Origin: Scatosoma sp045594025
GTDB taxonomy: Bacteria; Bacillota; Clostridia; Christensenellales; Borkfalkiaceae
Length of the DNA stretch: 27,696 bases
NCBI GenBank assembly: GCA_045594025.1
Contig: JAZNXS010000005.1
Span: 1-27,696 of the forward strand
Direction of reading: 5' to 3'
Shown: piece after piece, positions 17,115 through 24,381 of the stretch
How positions within the stretch are numbered: position 1 is the first letter of the stretch
Layout of the letters: every line of letters starts with the position of its first letter
Program-made: the position numbers and the translations under genes
The notes under the pieces: generated by a model
The model's database searches: none
Told to the model about the DNA's origin: nothing
The model's input: only the letters and a program-made list of their open reading frames with translations

Positions 17115-19073
17115 ATGGCTATGGATTTCATTTGGGCAGGCGACAGACAAGCGGTCAATCAGCAGAGAAATTTTTACTTAACGTTAGAAAAGGCGGTGGA
17201 TAGGCTGGAAATTTGTGCCGTGGACAATTATCAGGTATTTTTTGACGGTAAATTTGTCTGCTACGGCCCTGAACGCACAGCGGCAGGCTATTCGAGGAAA
17301 AAGATTTTGCCCTGTAAAGGGGTTTCGTTTGTGGAAATCAAGGTGATTTCCCACGGCGTACCCGTTTATATGTGTGATTTTCAACCGCCATTTTTCGGGG
17401 CGGAAATTTATAATGGCAATAGGTTGGTATACGACAGCCAAGATTTTTCTTGCCGTGTGGATTTGTTGCGTGATGAAAAAATTTGCCGTTACAGCCGTCA
17501 AAGGGGCTTTGTCGAAAAACAGCTTTTAGACGAAGCTCAATATATAGATTTGGAAACGTATGCGGTAGATTCGCCCATTATTTTAGATGGAATTGGGGAT
17601 ACGGCGACTTATGAAAAAATTGCCTTCGAAAAGATTACCGAAAAGGATTTTAACGGCTTTGATTTGCTCACAAAACCTTGGTGGGAGGATATCCCTGAAT
17701 ACGTAACCCCCGACGGGCATTTCAGCATAGAAAGGGATTTTCTGACCGAAAAAGCGGGCTATAAGGAAATTTTACTTGCCTTGCCCGCCGTCAAAACGGG
17801 TTTTTTAAGCGTAGAGGTGGAAAGTAACGGCGAAAGCGAAATTTATATTGTTTTCGACGAAATTTTAAACGATGGAAAGTGGAATTTTAGACGTTCCGAT
17901 TGCAACGATCTGTTTGTATATACCTGCAAAAACGGGCGGTATCAACACCTTTCCGCTGAGCCTTATACAATGAAATATATCAAGGTGATTTATAAGGGTA
18001 CAGTTACCGTAAAACCTTCGCTTATTTTATATGAAAATACGCAGTTTGATTTCTGCTACGAGGGGGATGAGAAAATCGTATCGATTATCGAAGCGGCGAA
18101 AAATACGTTTGCGCAAAACGCCGTGGATATTTTCACCGATTGTGCAGGCAGAGAAAGAGCAGGTTGGCTGTGTGATTCGTATTTTACGGCAAAAACGGAA
18201 CACTTTTTTACGGGCGAAAATAAGATAGAAAAGAATTTCCTGGAAAACTTTATTTTGGGGAAGACGGAAGAGCTGCCTGAAGGTATGCTGCCCATGTGCT
18301 ATCCTTCGCAACACGATAAAAATTCATTTATTCCCAACTGGGCGATGTGGTACGTCGTGGAATTGAAAGATTATTTCGATAGAACGCAGGATAGGGAGTT
18401 TGTCGATAGAGCCAAAGAAAAGGTTTACGGCGTGCTTCGGTATTTTGAGGGCTTTCAAAATAGCTTCGGCTTGTTGGAAAATTTGCAAAGCTGGATTTTC
18501 GTGGAACATAGTATCGCAAATACCCTCGATTACGTAAAAGGGGTCAATTTCCCTTCGAATATGGTGTATAGTGCTATGCTGAAATGCGCAGGGGAATTAT
18601 ACGGGGACGGGGCTTTGTTGTCGCAAGCAGAGTCGGTAAAGCAGCAGGTCATCGAACATTCCTTTAACGGTCAATTTTTCGTGGATAATGCCGAAGTGGT
18701 GGACGGAAAAATTGTTCCGTTTTCCGACCATATCAGTGAAACTTGTCAATATTATGCGCTGTTTTTCCATATTACAGAGGACGAAAAATTTGCTGCATTT
18801 ATTAAAGAAAATTTCGGCCCGAACAGAAAGGACGGTTTTGATTATGTAGGCAAAAGCAACGTATTTATCGGCAACTATTTGCGACTCTTTTGGTTATATG
18901 AGCAAGAAGAATACGATATGGTTTTAAAGGAAGCCGTTGAATATTTCTATGGAATGTCGAAAAAGACGGGTACTCTTTGGGAACATGACCAAGCGAAAGC
19001 AAGCTGTAATCACGGTTTTGCTTCCGTTATCGCCGTTTTATTGTTACGTGCGTTGACAAATAAAAATGATTAA
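17115..19073 (+). CDS. Alpha-L-rhamnosidase-like glycosidase, GH78 family
   Basis: 652 residues. N-terminal beta domains (about 1-320) precede an (alpha/alpha)6 barrel marked by DCAGRERAGW (Asp342 to Trp351), the GH78 signature in which Glu347 corresponds to the general acid. Further barrel matches are MLPMCYPS, PNWAMWYV and the late TLWEHD (second acidic catalytic region). Family members cleave alpha-L-rhamnosides, but this one is short and lacks some N-terminal modules of typical GH78, so another deoxysugar or sugar specificity is possible. There is no signal peptide. The ATG at 17115 has only a weak upstream GAGG; a second ATG lies six bases on. It is the last gene of the run, followed after 75 bases by a strong terminator. 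Confidence 0.85.
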   Translation: MAMDFIWAGDRQAVNQQRNFYLTLEKAVDRLEICAVDNYQVFFDGKFVCYGPERTAAGYSRKKILPCKGVSFVEIKVISHGVPVYMCDFQPPFFGAEIYNGNRLVYDSQDFSCRVDLLRDEKICRYSRQRGFVEKQLLDEAQYIDLETYAVDSPIILDGIGDTATYEKIAFEKITEKDFNGFDLLTKPWWEDIPEYVTPDGHFSIERDFLTEKAGYKEILLALPAVKTGFLSVEVESNGESEIYIVFDEILNDGKWNFRRSDCNDLFVYTCKNGRYQHLSAEPYTMKYIKVIYKGTVTVKPSLILYENTQFDFCYEGDEKIVSIIEAAKNTFAQNAVDIFTDCAGRERAGWLCDSYFTAKTEHFFTGENKIEKNFLENFILGKTEELPEGMLPMCYPSQHDKNSFIPNWAMWYVVELKDYFDRTQDREFVDRAKEKVYGVLRYFEGFQNSFGLLENLQSWIFVEHSIANTLDYVKGVNFPSNMVYSAMLKCAGELYGDGALLSQAESVKQQVIEHSFNGQFFVDNAEVVDGKIVPFSDHISETCQYYALFFHITEDEKFAAFIKENFGPNRKDGFDYVGKSNVFIGNYLRLFWLYEQEEYDMVLKEAVEYFYGMSKKTGTLWEHDQAKASCNHGFASVIAVLLLRALTNKND

Positions 19074-19148
19074 AAACTTTTAAAGGATAACACAATACAG
19101 CAGAAAGAGGAAAAGCTAGTTAATAGGCTGCCGACTCTCATGAGATAG

Positions 19149-19187
19149 AAAAAGTCATTACAGAATCGTTTCTGTAATGACTTTTTT
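19149..19187 (+). terminator. Intrinsic terminator ending the glycosidase operon
   Basis: AAAGTCATTACAGAA (19151-19165) and its exact complement TTCTGTAATGACTTT (19170-19184) form a 15-bp stem with a 4-nt loop, followed by a T-rich stretch. The A-rich 5' flank makes it bidirectional. The rest of the 300-base gap up to 19372 holds a short inverted repeat (TTGTTCA at 19223-19229 with TGAACAA at 19243-19249) and a second terminator; no gene is seen. Confidence 0.9.
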
Positions 19188-19310
19188 CTTAATCCCATCT
19201 GAATCGTATCGGTCTTTACCCATTGTTCACTTTTTGTCCTTATGAACAAAAATATAGGGATTTTTTGCATTTTTTCGACGAAAAATACGCTCTTTGTATG
19301 AAAATAGACA

Positions 19311-19355
19311 AAAAACAGCGGAATCCCATGGAAATAAAGGGGTTCCGCCGTTTTT
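19311..19355 (-). terminator. Intrinsic terminator of the rplI-yitT pair
   Basis: GCGGAATCCC (19318-19327) pairs with GGGGTTCCGC (19339-19348) over 10 bp with one wobble. On the minus strand the stem is followed by TGTTTTTTGTC, directly downstream of the yitT stop. A T5 run on the other side makes it potentially bidirectional with the operon terminator at 19149. Confidence 0.8.
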
Positions 19356-19372
19356 AAGCTTACTTCAAAATA

Positions 19373-20374
19373 TTAAATTTCGTCGGTGTAGAAGCCAAGC
19401 CCGAGGACCTGCGATACGTTGGACATAACCGCAAACGAATCGGGGTCGATCTGTTTCATGATACGCTTTAAGGTGGCTACCTGTCTGCGGTTTACCACGC
19501 ACAGTAACATTGTATGCGTAAATTTCGTATACATACCCGTTGCAGGGATTGCCGTTACGCCACGGCTGAGCTCCTTCATCAAAGCGTTTGCCATTTCGTC
19601 AGGCTTGTCGGTGATAATACGGAATTCTCTTGCCGATTGGAAACCGTTGGTTACCGATTCGTTTGTTTTACTTTCCATGTACGCTTCAAACGCCGCCAAC
19701 ATGATGGGGAGTAAGTTATAAGCCAAGGTAAGTTTGCTGTCGTAATATACGAAAAGAGAAGCGCCGATAACCAGTACGTTGAGAATGAACAGCATCCAAG
19801 CAATCGACGTTGCGCCCACCTTCTTTTGAATCATTACGGCGATGATATCCGCGCCGCCCGTACTGCCGCCGACCTTGAAAGCAAGGGCGATTGCAAGTCC
19901 AACCAAGATGCCTGCGGCGATTGCCGCAAAAATCTTTTCCGCTTCACTGCCGTTACCGTCTGCGTTAAATTCAATTTTAAAACCGCTGAAAAGCTGTTCT
20001 AAAATCAACAACCAAATGGATTGCAAGCCGATGTTCATGGCGGATAATACCGCAAACCGACGCTTCACAAAGAAAAACGCCAGGACGATCAAGGGAAAGT
20101 TGATGCAAAGCACCAACGCACTTTGCGGAATTTTCGTTTTATAATTGACAAGAACGGCAATACCGCTGACGCCACCGATGGTGAAGCGGTTGGGGGCAAT
20201 CAAGCTATGCGCCGCGATGGAGATTAACAAAGAGGAAAGTAAGGTATAGGCGATTGCGCGCAACCATATTAAAATTTGTCCTTTCTTTGTTGCAGCATCC
20301 GCTGTGAAATGCTCTTTCGTGATTTTAGGAGGAAGGGGATGCGATTCCTCCGTTATTATTTCTTTTTCTTCCAT
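19373..20374 (-). CDS. YitT family membrane protein (DUF2179 C-terminal domain)
   Basis: 333 residues. A 40-residue charged cytoplasmic tail precedes five to six predicted membrane segments, including SLLISIAAHSLIAPNRF, GGVSGIAVL and the family motif FKVGGSTGGADI. The C-terminal 90 residues (from about FRIITDKP) form the DUF2179 domain with GVTAIPATGMYT and LLCVVNRRQ, a soluble alpha/beta fold. The family is widespread in Firmicutes and its transport substrate is unknown. The gene follows rplI by 25 bases on the same strand and has only a weak GGA before its ATG, so it is probably translated from the rplI transcript. Length and order of domains are normal for the family. Confidence 0.9.
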   Translation of the reverse strand: MEEKEIITEESHPLPPKITKEHFTADAATKKGQILIWLRAIAYTLLSSLLISIAAHSLIAPNRFTIGGVSGIAVLVNYKTKIPQSALVLCINFPLIVLAFFFVKRRFAVLSAMNIGLQSIWLLILEQLFSGFKIEFNADGNGSEAEKIFAAIAAGILVGLAIALAFKVGGSTGGADIIAVMIQKKVGATSIAWMLFILNVLVIGASLFVYYDSKLTLAYNLLPIMLAAFEAYMESKTNESVTNGFQSAREFRIITDKPDEMANALMKELSRGVTAIPATGMYTKFTHTMLLCVVNRRQVATLKRIMKQIDPDSFAVMSNVSQVLGLGFYTDEI

Positions 20375-20399
20375 AATATCCGATTTATACTAATGCAAA

Positions 20400-20840
20400 T
20401 TATAAGCTTTCTACCACAACGGTGATTTTTGCGGACACGCCTTCCATGAAACGTACTTCCGCAGGGTAAGAACCGAGATTTTTTACTGCGTCCATCTTGA
20501 TTTTCTTTTTATCGATGTCAAAACCCATGCTTGCAAGCGATTCCGCTACGTGCAGGGAGGTAACGCTACCGAACACCTTACCGTTTTCACTCACCTTAAT
20601 TTTCACGGGGACGGACTTGCCGTTTAACGTTGCCGCAAGTTCCTTCAGCGCTTTGATTTCTTCTGCTCTGTGAAATTCCTGTGCGGCTTTCTTTTGCGCC
20701 GCTTCATGTACGTTGCTAGCAGTGCCTGCTTTCGCCATGCCTTTTTTGATTAAGAAATTTTTGCCGTATCCATCCGCCACGTCGACAACGTCGCCTTTTT
20801 TACCAAGGCCTTTTACGTCTAATAATAATATAACTTTCAT
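20400..20840 (-). CDS. rplI: 50S ribosomal protein L9
   Basis: 146 residues beginning MKVILLLDVKGLGKKGDVV with the L9 signature (VADGYGKNFLIKKGMA). A long charged helix links the two RNA-binding domains, and the C-terminal domain has KVFGSVTS. L9 binds domain V of 23S rRNA near the L1 stalk. An in-frame ATG six bases upstream (20846) is only two bases from the AAGGAGG site, while the ATG at 20840 is eight bases from it, so the latter is chosen. rplI often sits with rpsF-ssb-rpsR or next to dnaB or gdpP; here it heads its own transcript and is followed by yitT. Confidence 0.96.
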   Translation of the reverse strand: MKVILLLDVKGLGKKGDVVDVADGYGKNFLIKKGMAKAGTASNVHEAAQKKAAQEFHRAEEIKALKELAATLNGKSVPVKIKVSENGKVFGSVTSLHVAESLASMGFDIDKKKIKMDAVKNLGSYPAEVRFMEGVSAKITVVVESL

Positions 20841-20862
20841 ATACATATCCTCCTTTTCTATT

Positions 20863-20891
20863 ATTGTACAAGAAATTTATGGAATTGTCAA
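20863..20891 (-). promoter_or_regulatory. Promoter of rplI-yitT
   Basis: On the minus strand TTGACA (20886-20891) and TACAAT (20863-20868) are separated by 17 bases, ahead of a short leader with AAGGAGG. The -35 box is part of TTGACAA, whose complement TTGTCAA points toward the divergent DUF1540 gene. Confidence 0.9.
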
Positions 20892-20950
20892 TAATCTTTT
20901 GCAAATTTACTCATACTGTTTTTACAAACCAAAAGGAGGTTTTTAAAATT

Positions 20951-21124
20951 ATGATGATGAAGGATAACGAACGTGAAGTAAACGCAAGCATCGGTTGCGG
21001 AGTGACGGAATGTAAATATAACCGTTCCGGCGATTTTTGCACGTTGAAAAAAATCCACGTAGGCAATACTTGCAGTTGTGATGCGGAAAGCTGTACCTGC
21101 TGCGATAGTTTTGAAAGAAAATAA
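20951..21124 (+). CDS. Cys-rich DUF1540 protein
   Basis: 57 residues starting at the first of three consecutive ATG codons, 11 bases after AGGAGG (20934-20939). A longer upstream reading of the frame passes through the ribosome binding site and is rejected. Eight Cys occur (16, 21, 30, 41, 43, 48, 50, 51) with the DUF1540 pattern CGVTECKYN, then Cys, then IHVG, then CDSF. The spacing suggests metal binding, but no function is established for the family. It stands alone between the divergent rplI promoter and a strong terminator, so it appears to be monocistronic. Confidence 0.88.
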   Translation: MMMKDNEREVNASIGCGVTECKYNRSGDFCTLKKIHVGNTCSCDAESCTCCDSFERK

Positions 21125-21137
21125 ATCCGTGGGAATG

Positions 21138-21173
21138 AACGCCGCCGTTGCTTTAGTTAGCAACGGCGGCGTT
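21138..21173 (+). terminator. Intrinsic terminator after the DUF1540 gene
   Basis: AACGCCGCCGTTGCT (21138-21152) and AGCAACGGCGGCGTT (21159-21173) form a perfect 15-bp GC-rich stem with a 6-nt loop, followed by a short T-rich stretch (TTTGATT). The stem begins 13 bases after the stop codon. Confidence 0.85.
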
Positions 21174-21204
21174 TGATTATAAAAACCGAATAAATAGTTA
21201 AAAA

Positions 21205-21261
21205 TTATCGAATCAATATTTTTTTATCGATTTAATGTAAATCGCTTGATTTTTATCGATT
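21205..21261. promoter_or_regulatory. Operator-like cluster before the EIIC_2 gene
   Basis: TTATCGA followed by AT or TT occurs three times (21205-21213, 21224-21232, 21253-21261). A perfect inverted repeat, CGATTTA-ATG-TAAATCG, covers 21228-21244. The inverted repeat ends two bases before the -35 box and the third TTATCGA lies in the spacer, the usual place for a repressor site. The regulator is not in the window. Confidence 0.6.
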
Positions 21262-21274
21262 AAGGGTATATAAT
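21246..21274 (+). promoter_or_regulatory. Promoter of the EIIC_2 gene
   Basis: TTGATT (21246-21251) and TATAAT (21269-21274) are separated by exactly 17 bases. Transcription would start near 21281, leaving a leader of about 25 bases with AGAGG nine bases before the ATG. Confidence 0.85.
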
Positions 21275-21304
21275 GGAATAAAGAAAGCGAAGAGGTATGC
21301 TTTT

Positions 21305-22432
21305 ATGGAAATGGAAAAGAAAGTAAGCGTAAAAGAAAAATTTCTTGCGTATGTAAAGGCGCTTCCCAAGCGTTGGTTTATCACGGCGTTTTCCGGTATG
21401 GCGCAAGGTTTGTTCGTTACCTTAATCGCAGGCACGATTTTGGCGCAGATTGCAGGCTGGATAGGGGATAATTACATAGGAAATACCTTATTATCCATTG
21501 CGAATATTGCGAAGTTTTTGATGGGTGCAGGGATCGGTGTAGGCATTGCGCATGCGCTTGGAAAGAATAAGCTGTTAATTTTTTCGTCGGCGGTAGCCGG
21601 TATGCTCGGCTCGTTCGCAGGGCAGTTGATAGTGGACGGCGACGGATTGCTTGGCGTTTCGGCGTTAATTTTGAAAGGTATCCCAGGAAATCCCATCGGC
21701 TCGTACGTGGTAACGATGCTCGTGGTGGAGCTTGTGGAGCTGTACGCAGGGAAGACCAAACTGGATATTTTGCTCATACCTTTGGGGACGTTATTGCTCG
21801 CCTTTGGCGGCGTATTTGTTGCCTTTCCGTTTATTTGGCTTGTCAATCAGTTGGGCGAACTCATCGCGATTGCAACAACGGCAACTCCTTTCTTCATGGG
21901 TATCATGATAGCGGTGATTATGGGCATACTTTTGACCATGCCTACCTCGTCTGCTGCAATTTGGACGGCTCTTGCTGCCAACGTAACGCTTGAAAATCAA
22001 GAAGCGATGTTGCTTGCAGGCGGCGCAGCAACGGTAGGGTGCGCGTGCCACATGATCGGTTTTGCGGTTGCCAGCTTCCGTGAGAACGGCGTGGGCGGTT
22101 TGGTTTCGCAAGGGATCGGCACAAGCATGTTGCAAATTCCGAATATTATGAAAAAGCCGATTACAATGCTTCCGATGATTATTTCCAGTGCGATTTGCGG
22201 CCCGATTTCCACCTGTGTATTCGGGTTGAAATGCGGCGCGGCAGGCGGCGGTATGGGTACGAGTGGTCTCGTTGGCGTGTTCGGCTTGATCGAACAAGCA
22301 AGCGGCGCTTTGGAATACGTAGGTATTGCATTATTGATGTTTATAGTACCTGCGGTATTGAACTGGCTGATGTCTGAGTTTATGAGAAAGAAAGGCTGGT
22401 TGAAAGACGGTGATTTGAAATTAGACGTATAA
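21305..22432 (+). CDS. EIIC_2-type PTS sugar permease-like membrane protein
   Basis: 375 residues with a charged N-terminal tail (MEMEKKVSVKEKF) and about nine hydrophobic segments rich in Gly and Ala. GMAQGLFVTLIAGTILAQI and FLMGAGIGVGIAHALG match the PTS_EIIC_2 family (PF13303), which is annotated as a sugar-specific EIIC or predicted membrane regulator. The first ATG is used because AGAGG lies nine bases upstream. No EIIA, EIIB, HPr or sugar-phosphate enzyme is adjacent, and a terminator follows directly, so it is monocistronic. The transported substrate, and whether it is phosphorylated at all, cannot be inferred. The operator-like cluster suggests tight control. Confidence 0.85.
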   Translation: MEMEKKVSVKEKFLAYVKALPKRWFITAFSGMAQGLFVTLIAGTILAQIAGWIGDNYIGNTLLSIANIAKFLMGAGIGVGIAHALGKNKLLIFSSAVAGMLGSFAGQLIVDGDGLLGVSALILKGIPGNPIGSYVVTMLVVELVELYAGKTKLDILLIPLGTLLLAFGGVFVAFPFIWLVNQLGELIAIATTATPFFMGIMIAVIMGILLTMPTSSAAIWTALAANVTLENQEAMLLAGGAATVGCACHMIGFAVASFRENGVGGLVSQGIGTSMLQIPNIMKKPITMLPMIISSAICGPISTCVFGLKCGAAGGGMGTSGLVGVFGLIEQASGALEYVGIALLMFIVPAVLNWLMSEFMRKKGWLKDGDLKLDV

Positions 22433-22448
22433 AATAATGTGAAATAAT

Positions 22449-22477
22449 AAAAAGCGACCGAGTAGGTCGCTTTTTTT
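22449..22477. terminator. Bidirectional intrinsic terminator
   Basis: AAAGCGACC (22451-22459) and GGTCGCTTT (22465-22473) form the stem around GAGTA, with a T7 run on the + side and an A-rich flank that gives a T run on the minus side. It sits between the convergent EIIC_2 gene and the small membrane protein gene. Confidence 0.92.
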
Positions 22478-22484
22478 GTACGTT

Positions 22485-22754
22485 TTATCGTTTATGCCTT
22501 TTGATTTGTTTGCGGATTCCGAATATTCCCAAGAAGAGGAATAGCAAAGAAATTCCTGCAAATACGGCGGCGGCAAGAAATTCCTTCAACCCGACTGCGA
22601 AATAGACGCTCAAGCCGATGGAGAGCAGGAACAAAGCACCGCAAAGGACGGATATGACGATGATTTTGGCTTTTAGGGAAACTTTAGGACTATCCAAGGC
22701 CTCTTCCGTTGCTACACCGAGAATATCTAAAATCAATTCAATGAAAAAATCCAT
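22485..22754 (-). CDS. Small two-helix membrane protein, unknown
   Basis: 89 residues. An amphipathic N-terminus (MDFFIELILDILG) is followed by two clear membrane segments (about residues 30-52 and 56-80) and a basic tail (RKQIKRHKR), giving an inner-leaflet positive end. I do not recognise a family. The ATG lies four bases after the stop of the DUF1846 gene on the same strand and has no good ribosome binding site of its own, so translational coupling to that gene is likely. It ends at the bidirectional terminator. Confidence 0.75.
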   Translation of the reverse strand: MDFFIELILDILGVATEEALDSPKVSLKAKIIVISVLCGALFLLSIGLSVYFAVGLKEFLAAAVFAGISLLFLFLGIFGIRKQIKRHKR

Positions 22755-22758
22755 AGTG

Positions 22759-24243
22759 TTATGCTTGTTCGGAAACGATGACGTATCTTTGCGGTTCGCA
22801 GGTGAGGTGCATTCCCAAAGCTTTGAAGGTGCGTTCGTCTACGTGCGCTAACATAACGGTGGAGTGGATTTCGCAATATTTCAGCTTTTCCAGCTGCTCC
22901 ATCGCTTTTTTGGCTTTTGGATCGTCCACGGCACAAATGGCGAGTGCCATCAATACTTCATCCGTATGCAAACGGGGGTTGACCGCACCCATGTGCTTGA
23001 CCTTTAAACGTTGTAAGGGTTCGATAATAATGGGGGAGATAAGTTCGATTTTATCGTCGATACCGCCAAGCGTTTTCAAAGCATTCAAAAGGCAAGCCGC
23101 GCTTGCGCCGAGCAAATTGCCCGTTTTTCCCGTTACGATGCGTCCGTCGTTGAGTTCGATTGCAACGGCAGGGCCGCCCGAAGCTTCCGCTTTTGCAATG
23201 GCAGGCGCAACGGCCTTTCTATCATCTACGGAAATGCCCGATTTCCTCATGAGAAGTTCCAGTTTTCCAACGACGTCTTTGGCGATTCTGCCTTTTTTTG
23301 CATCGCAGAGCGCTGCGTAATAGCGGCGAATAATTTCATTTTTCGAGGCTTCGCGGCAAGCGTCGTCGTCAACGATGCAGTTGCCTGCCATGTTTACGCC
23401 CATATCCGTAGGGGATTTGTAAGGGCAGAAGCCGAGAATTTTTTCCAGCATAGCGGATACGACGGGGAAAATCTCCACGTCACGATTATAATTGACGGCA
23501 AGCGAGCCGTATTCCTCTAAATGGAAGGGGTCAATCATGTTGACGTCGTTCAAATCGGCGGTAGCCGCTTCGTAAGCGACGTTTACAGGATGAGAAAGGG
23601 GGATATTCCAAATGGGGAAGGTTTCAAACTTCGCATAGCCCGCTTTCACACCGCGCAGGTTTTCGTGATAGAGCTGAGAAAGGCAGGTAGCCATCTTACC
23701 GCTACCGGGGCCGGGCGCCGTAACAACGACGAGTTTTCTCGTGGTAGGGATATATTCGTTGCGTCCATACCCCTCTTCTCCAACGATTTTATGCACGTCG
23801 GAGGGGTAGCCGTCGATGGGGAAGTGTTTATACACTTTGACGCCGAGGTTTTCCAAACGTTTGATAAAACCGTCCACGGCAGGCTGGGGCTGGTACATGG
23901 TCATAACAACGCTACCTACATAAAGACCCTTGCTCTTGAAAATATCAATGAGGCGAATCACGTCGGCGTCGTAGGTGATGCCGAGGTCGCTTCTATACTT
24001 ATTTTTTACGATATCGTTTGCGCTGATGACGACAAGGATCTCCGCAATCGATTTCAGCTTTAACAGCATTTTAATTTTACTGTCGGGCTCAAAGCCGGGT
24101 AACACGCGAGAAGCGTGATAATCGTCGAATAATTTACCGCCGAATTCCAAATACAGCTTGTCCCCGAAGGCGTCGATGCGTTCTTGGATCTTTTCCGATT
24201 GCAGGGACAGATACTTTTTGTTGTCAAACCCGATTTTGTTCAT
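22759..24243 (-). CDS. DUF1846 family protein
   Basis: 494 residues from MNKIGFDNKKYLSLQ, a hallmark start of DUF1846 (PF08903), with DYHASRVLPGFEPD, TAPGPGSGK (Gly178 to Lys183 resemble a phosphate-binding loop) and DMGVNMAGN. The length equals the usual family length. The chosen ATG has AAGGAG eight bases upstream; the frame stays open 31 codons further but without a start signal. The family occurs in Firmicutes and other gut bacteria. Structures are known, but no reaction is established. A strong promoter precedes it and a small membrane protein gene follows four bases later, so the two form an operon. Confidence 0.93.
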   Translation of the reverse strand: MNKIGFDNKKYLSLQSEKIQERIDAFGDKLYLEFGGKLFDDYHASRVLPGFEPDSKIKMLLKLKSIAEILVVISANDIVKNKYRSDLGITYDADVIRLIDIFKSKGLYVGSVVMTMYQPQPAVDGFIKRLENLGVKVYKHFPIDGYPSDVHKIVGEEGYGRNEYIPTTRKLVVVTAPGPGSGKMATCLSQLYHENLRGVKAGYAKFETFPIWNIPLSHPVNVAYEAATADLNDVNMIDPFHLEEYGSLAVNYNRDVEIFPVVSAMLEKILGFCPYKSPTDMGVNMAGNCIVDDDACREASKNEIIRRYYAALCDAKKGRIAKDVVGKLELLMRKSGISVDDRKAVAPAIAKAEASGGPAVAIELNDGRIVTGKTGNLLGASAACLLNALKTLGGIDDKIELISPIIIEPLQRLKVKHMGAVNPRLHTDEVLMALAICAVDDPKAKKAMEQLEKLKYCEIHSTVMLAHVDERTFKALGMHLTCEPQRYVIVSEQA

Positions 24244-24273
24244 TCGTGCTTCTCCTTGCGTACTATCTTCTCT

Positions 24274-24302
24274 ATTGTAACAAAAAAATAGAGAAAAGTC
24301 AA
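24274..24302 (-). promoter_or_regulatory. Promoter of the DUF1846 pair
   Basis: On the minus strand TTGACT (24297-24302) and TACAAT (24274-24279) are separated by 17 bases; the spacer is T-rich. The AAGGAG site follows about 20 bases further downstream. Confidence 0.88.
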
Positions 24303-24338
24303 CGGCGTGAAAACGAAAAGATTGTATTTCAAACAAAA

Positions 24339-24370
24339 AAAATGAAGCGGCACCCTTTTATAAGGGTGCC
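24339..24370 (-). terminator. Intrinsic terminator of the NUDIX gene
   Basis: GGCACCCTT (24349-24357) and AAGGGTGCC (24362-24370) form a 9-bp stem with a 4-nt loop, 12 bases beyond the NUDIX stop on the minus strand. The minus-side T run (T8) begins after six intervening bases, so termination may be imperfect. A T4 follows on the + side. Confidence 0.7.
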
Positions 24371-24381
24371 TTTTCGATGGT

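Noticed and set aside
1..19187. SusC/SusD-type polysaccharide utilisation locus
   Set aside because: No TonB-dependent receptor or SusD-like gene; the signals and lipoprotein type fit a Gram-positive organism.
19223..19249. Inverted repeat TTGTTCA/TGAACAA as a regulatory site
   Set aside because: It lies between two terminators of convergent transcripts with no promoter nearby; a 7-bp match with a 13-base gap is easily chance in AT-rich DNA.
20841..20846. Upstream ATG for rplI
   Set aside because: Only two bases from AAGGAGG; the second ATG has ideal spacing and gives the canonical MKVILL start.
23521..24063. Plus-strand open frame of 180 codons inside the DUF1846 gene
   Set aside because: Fully inside a gene with strong family support on the other strand; no start signal.
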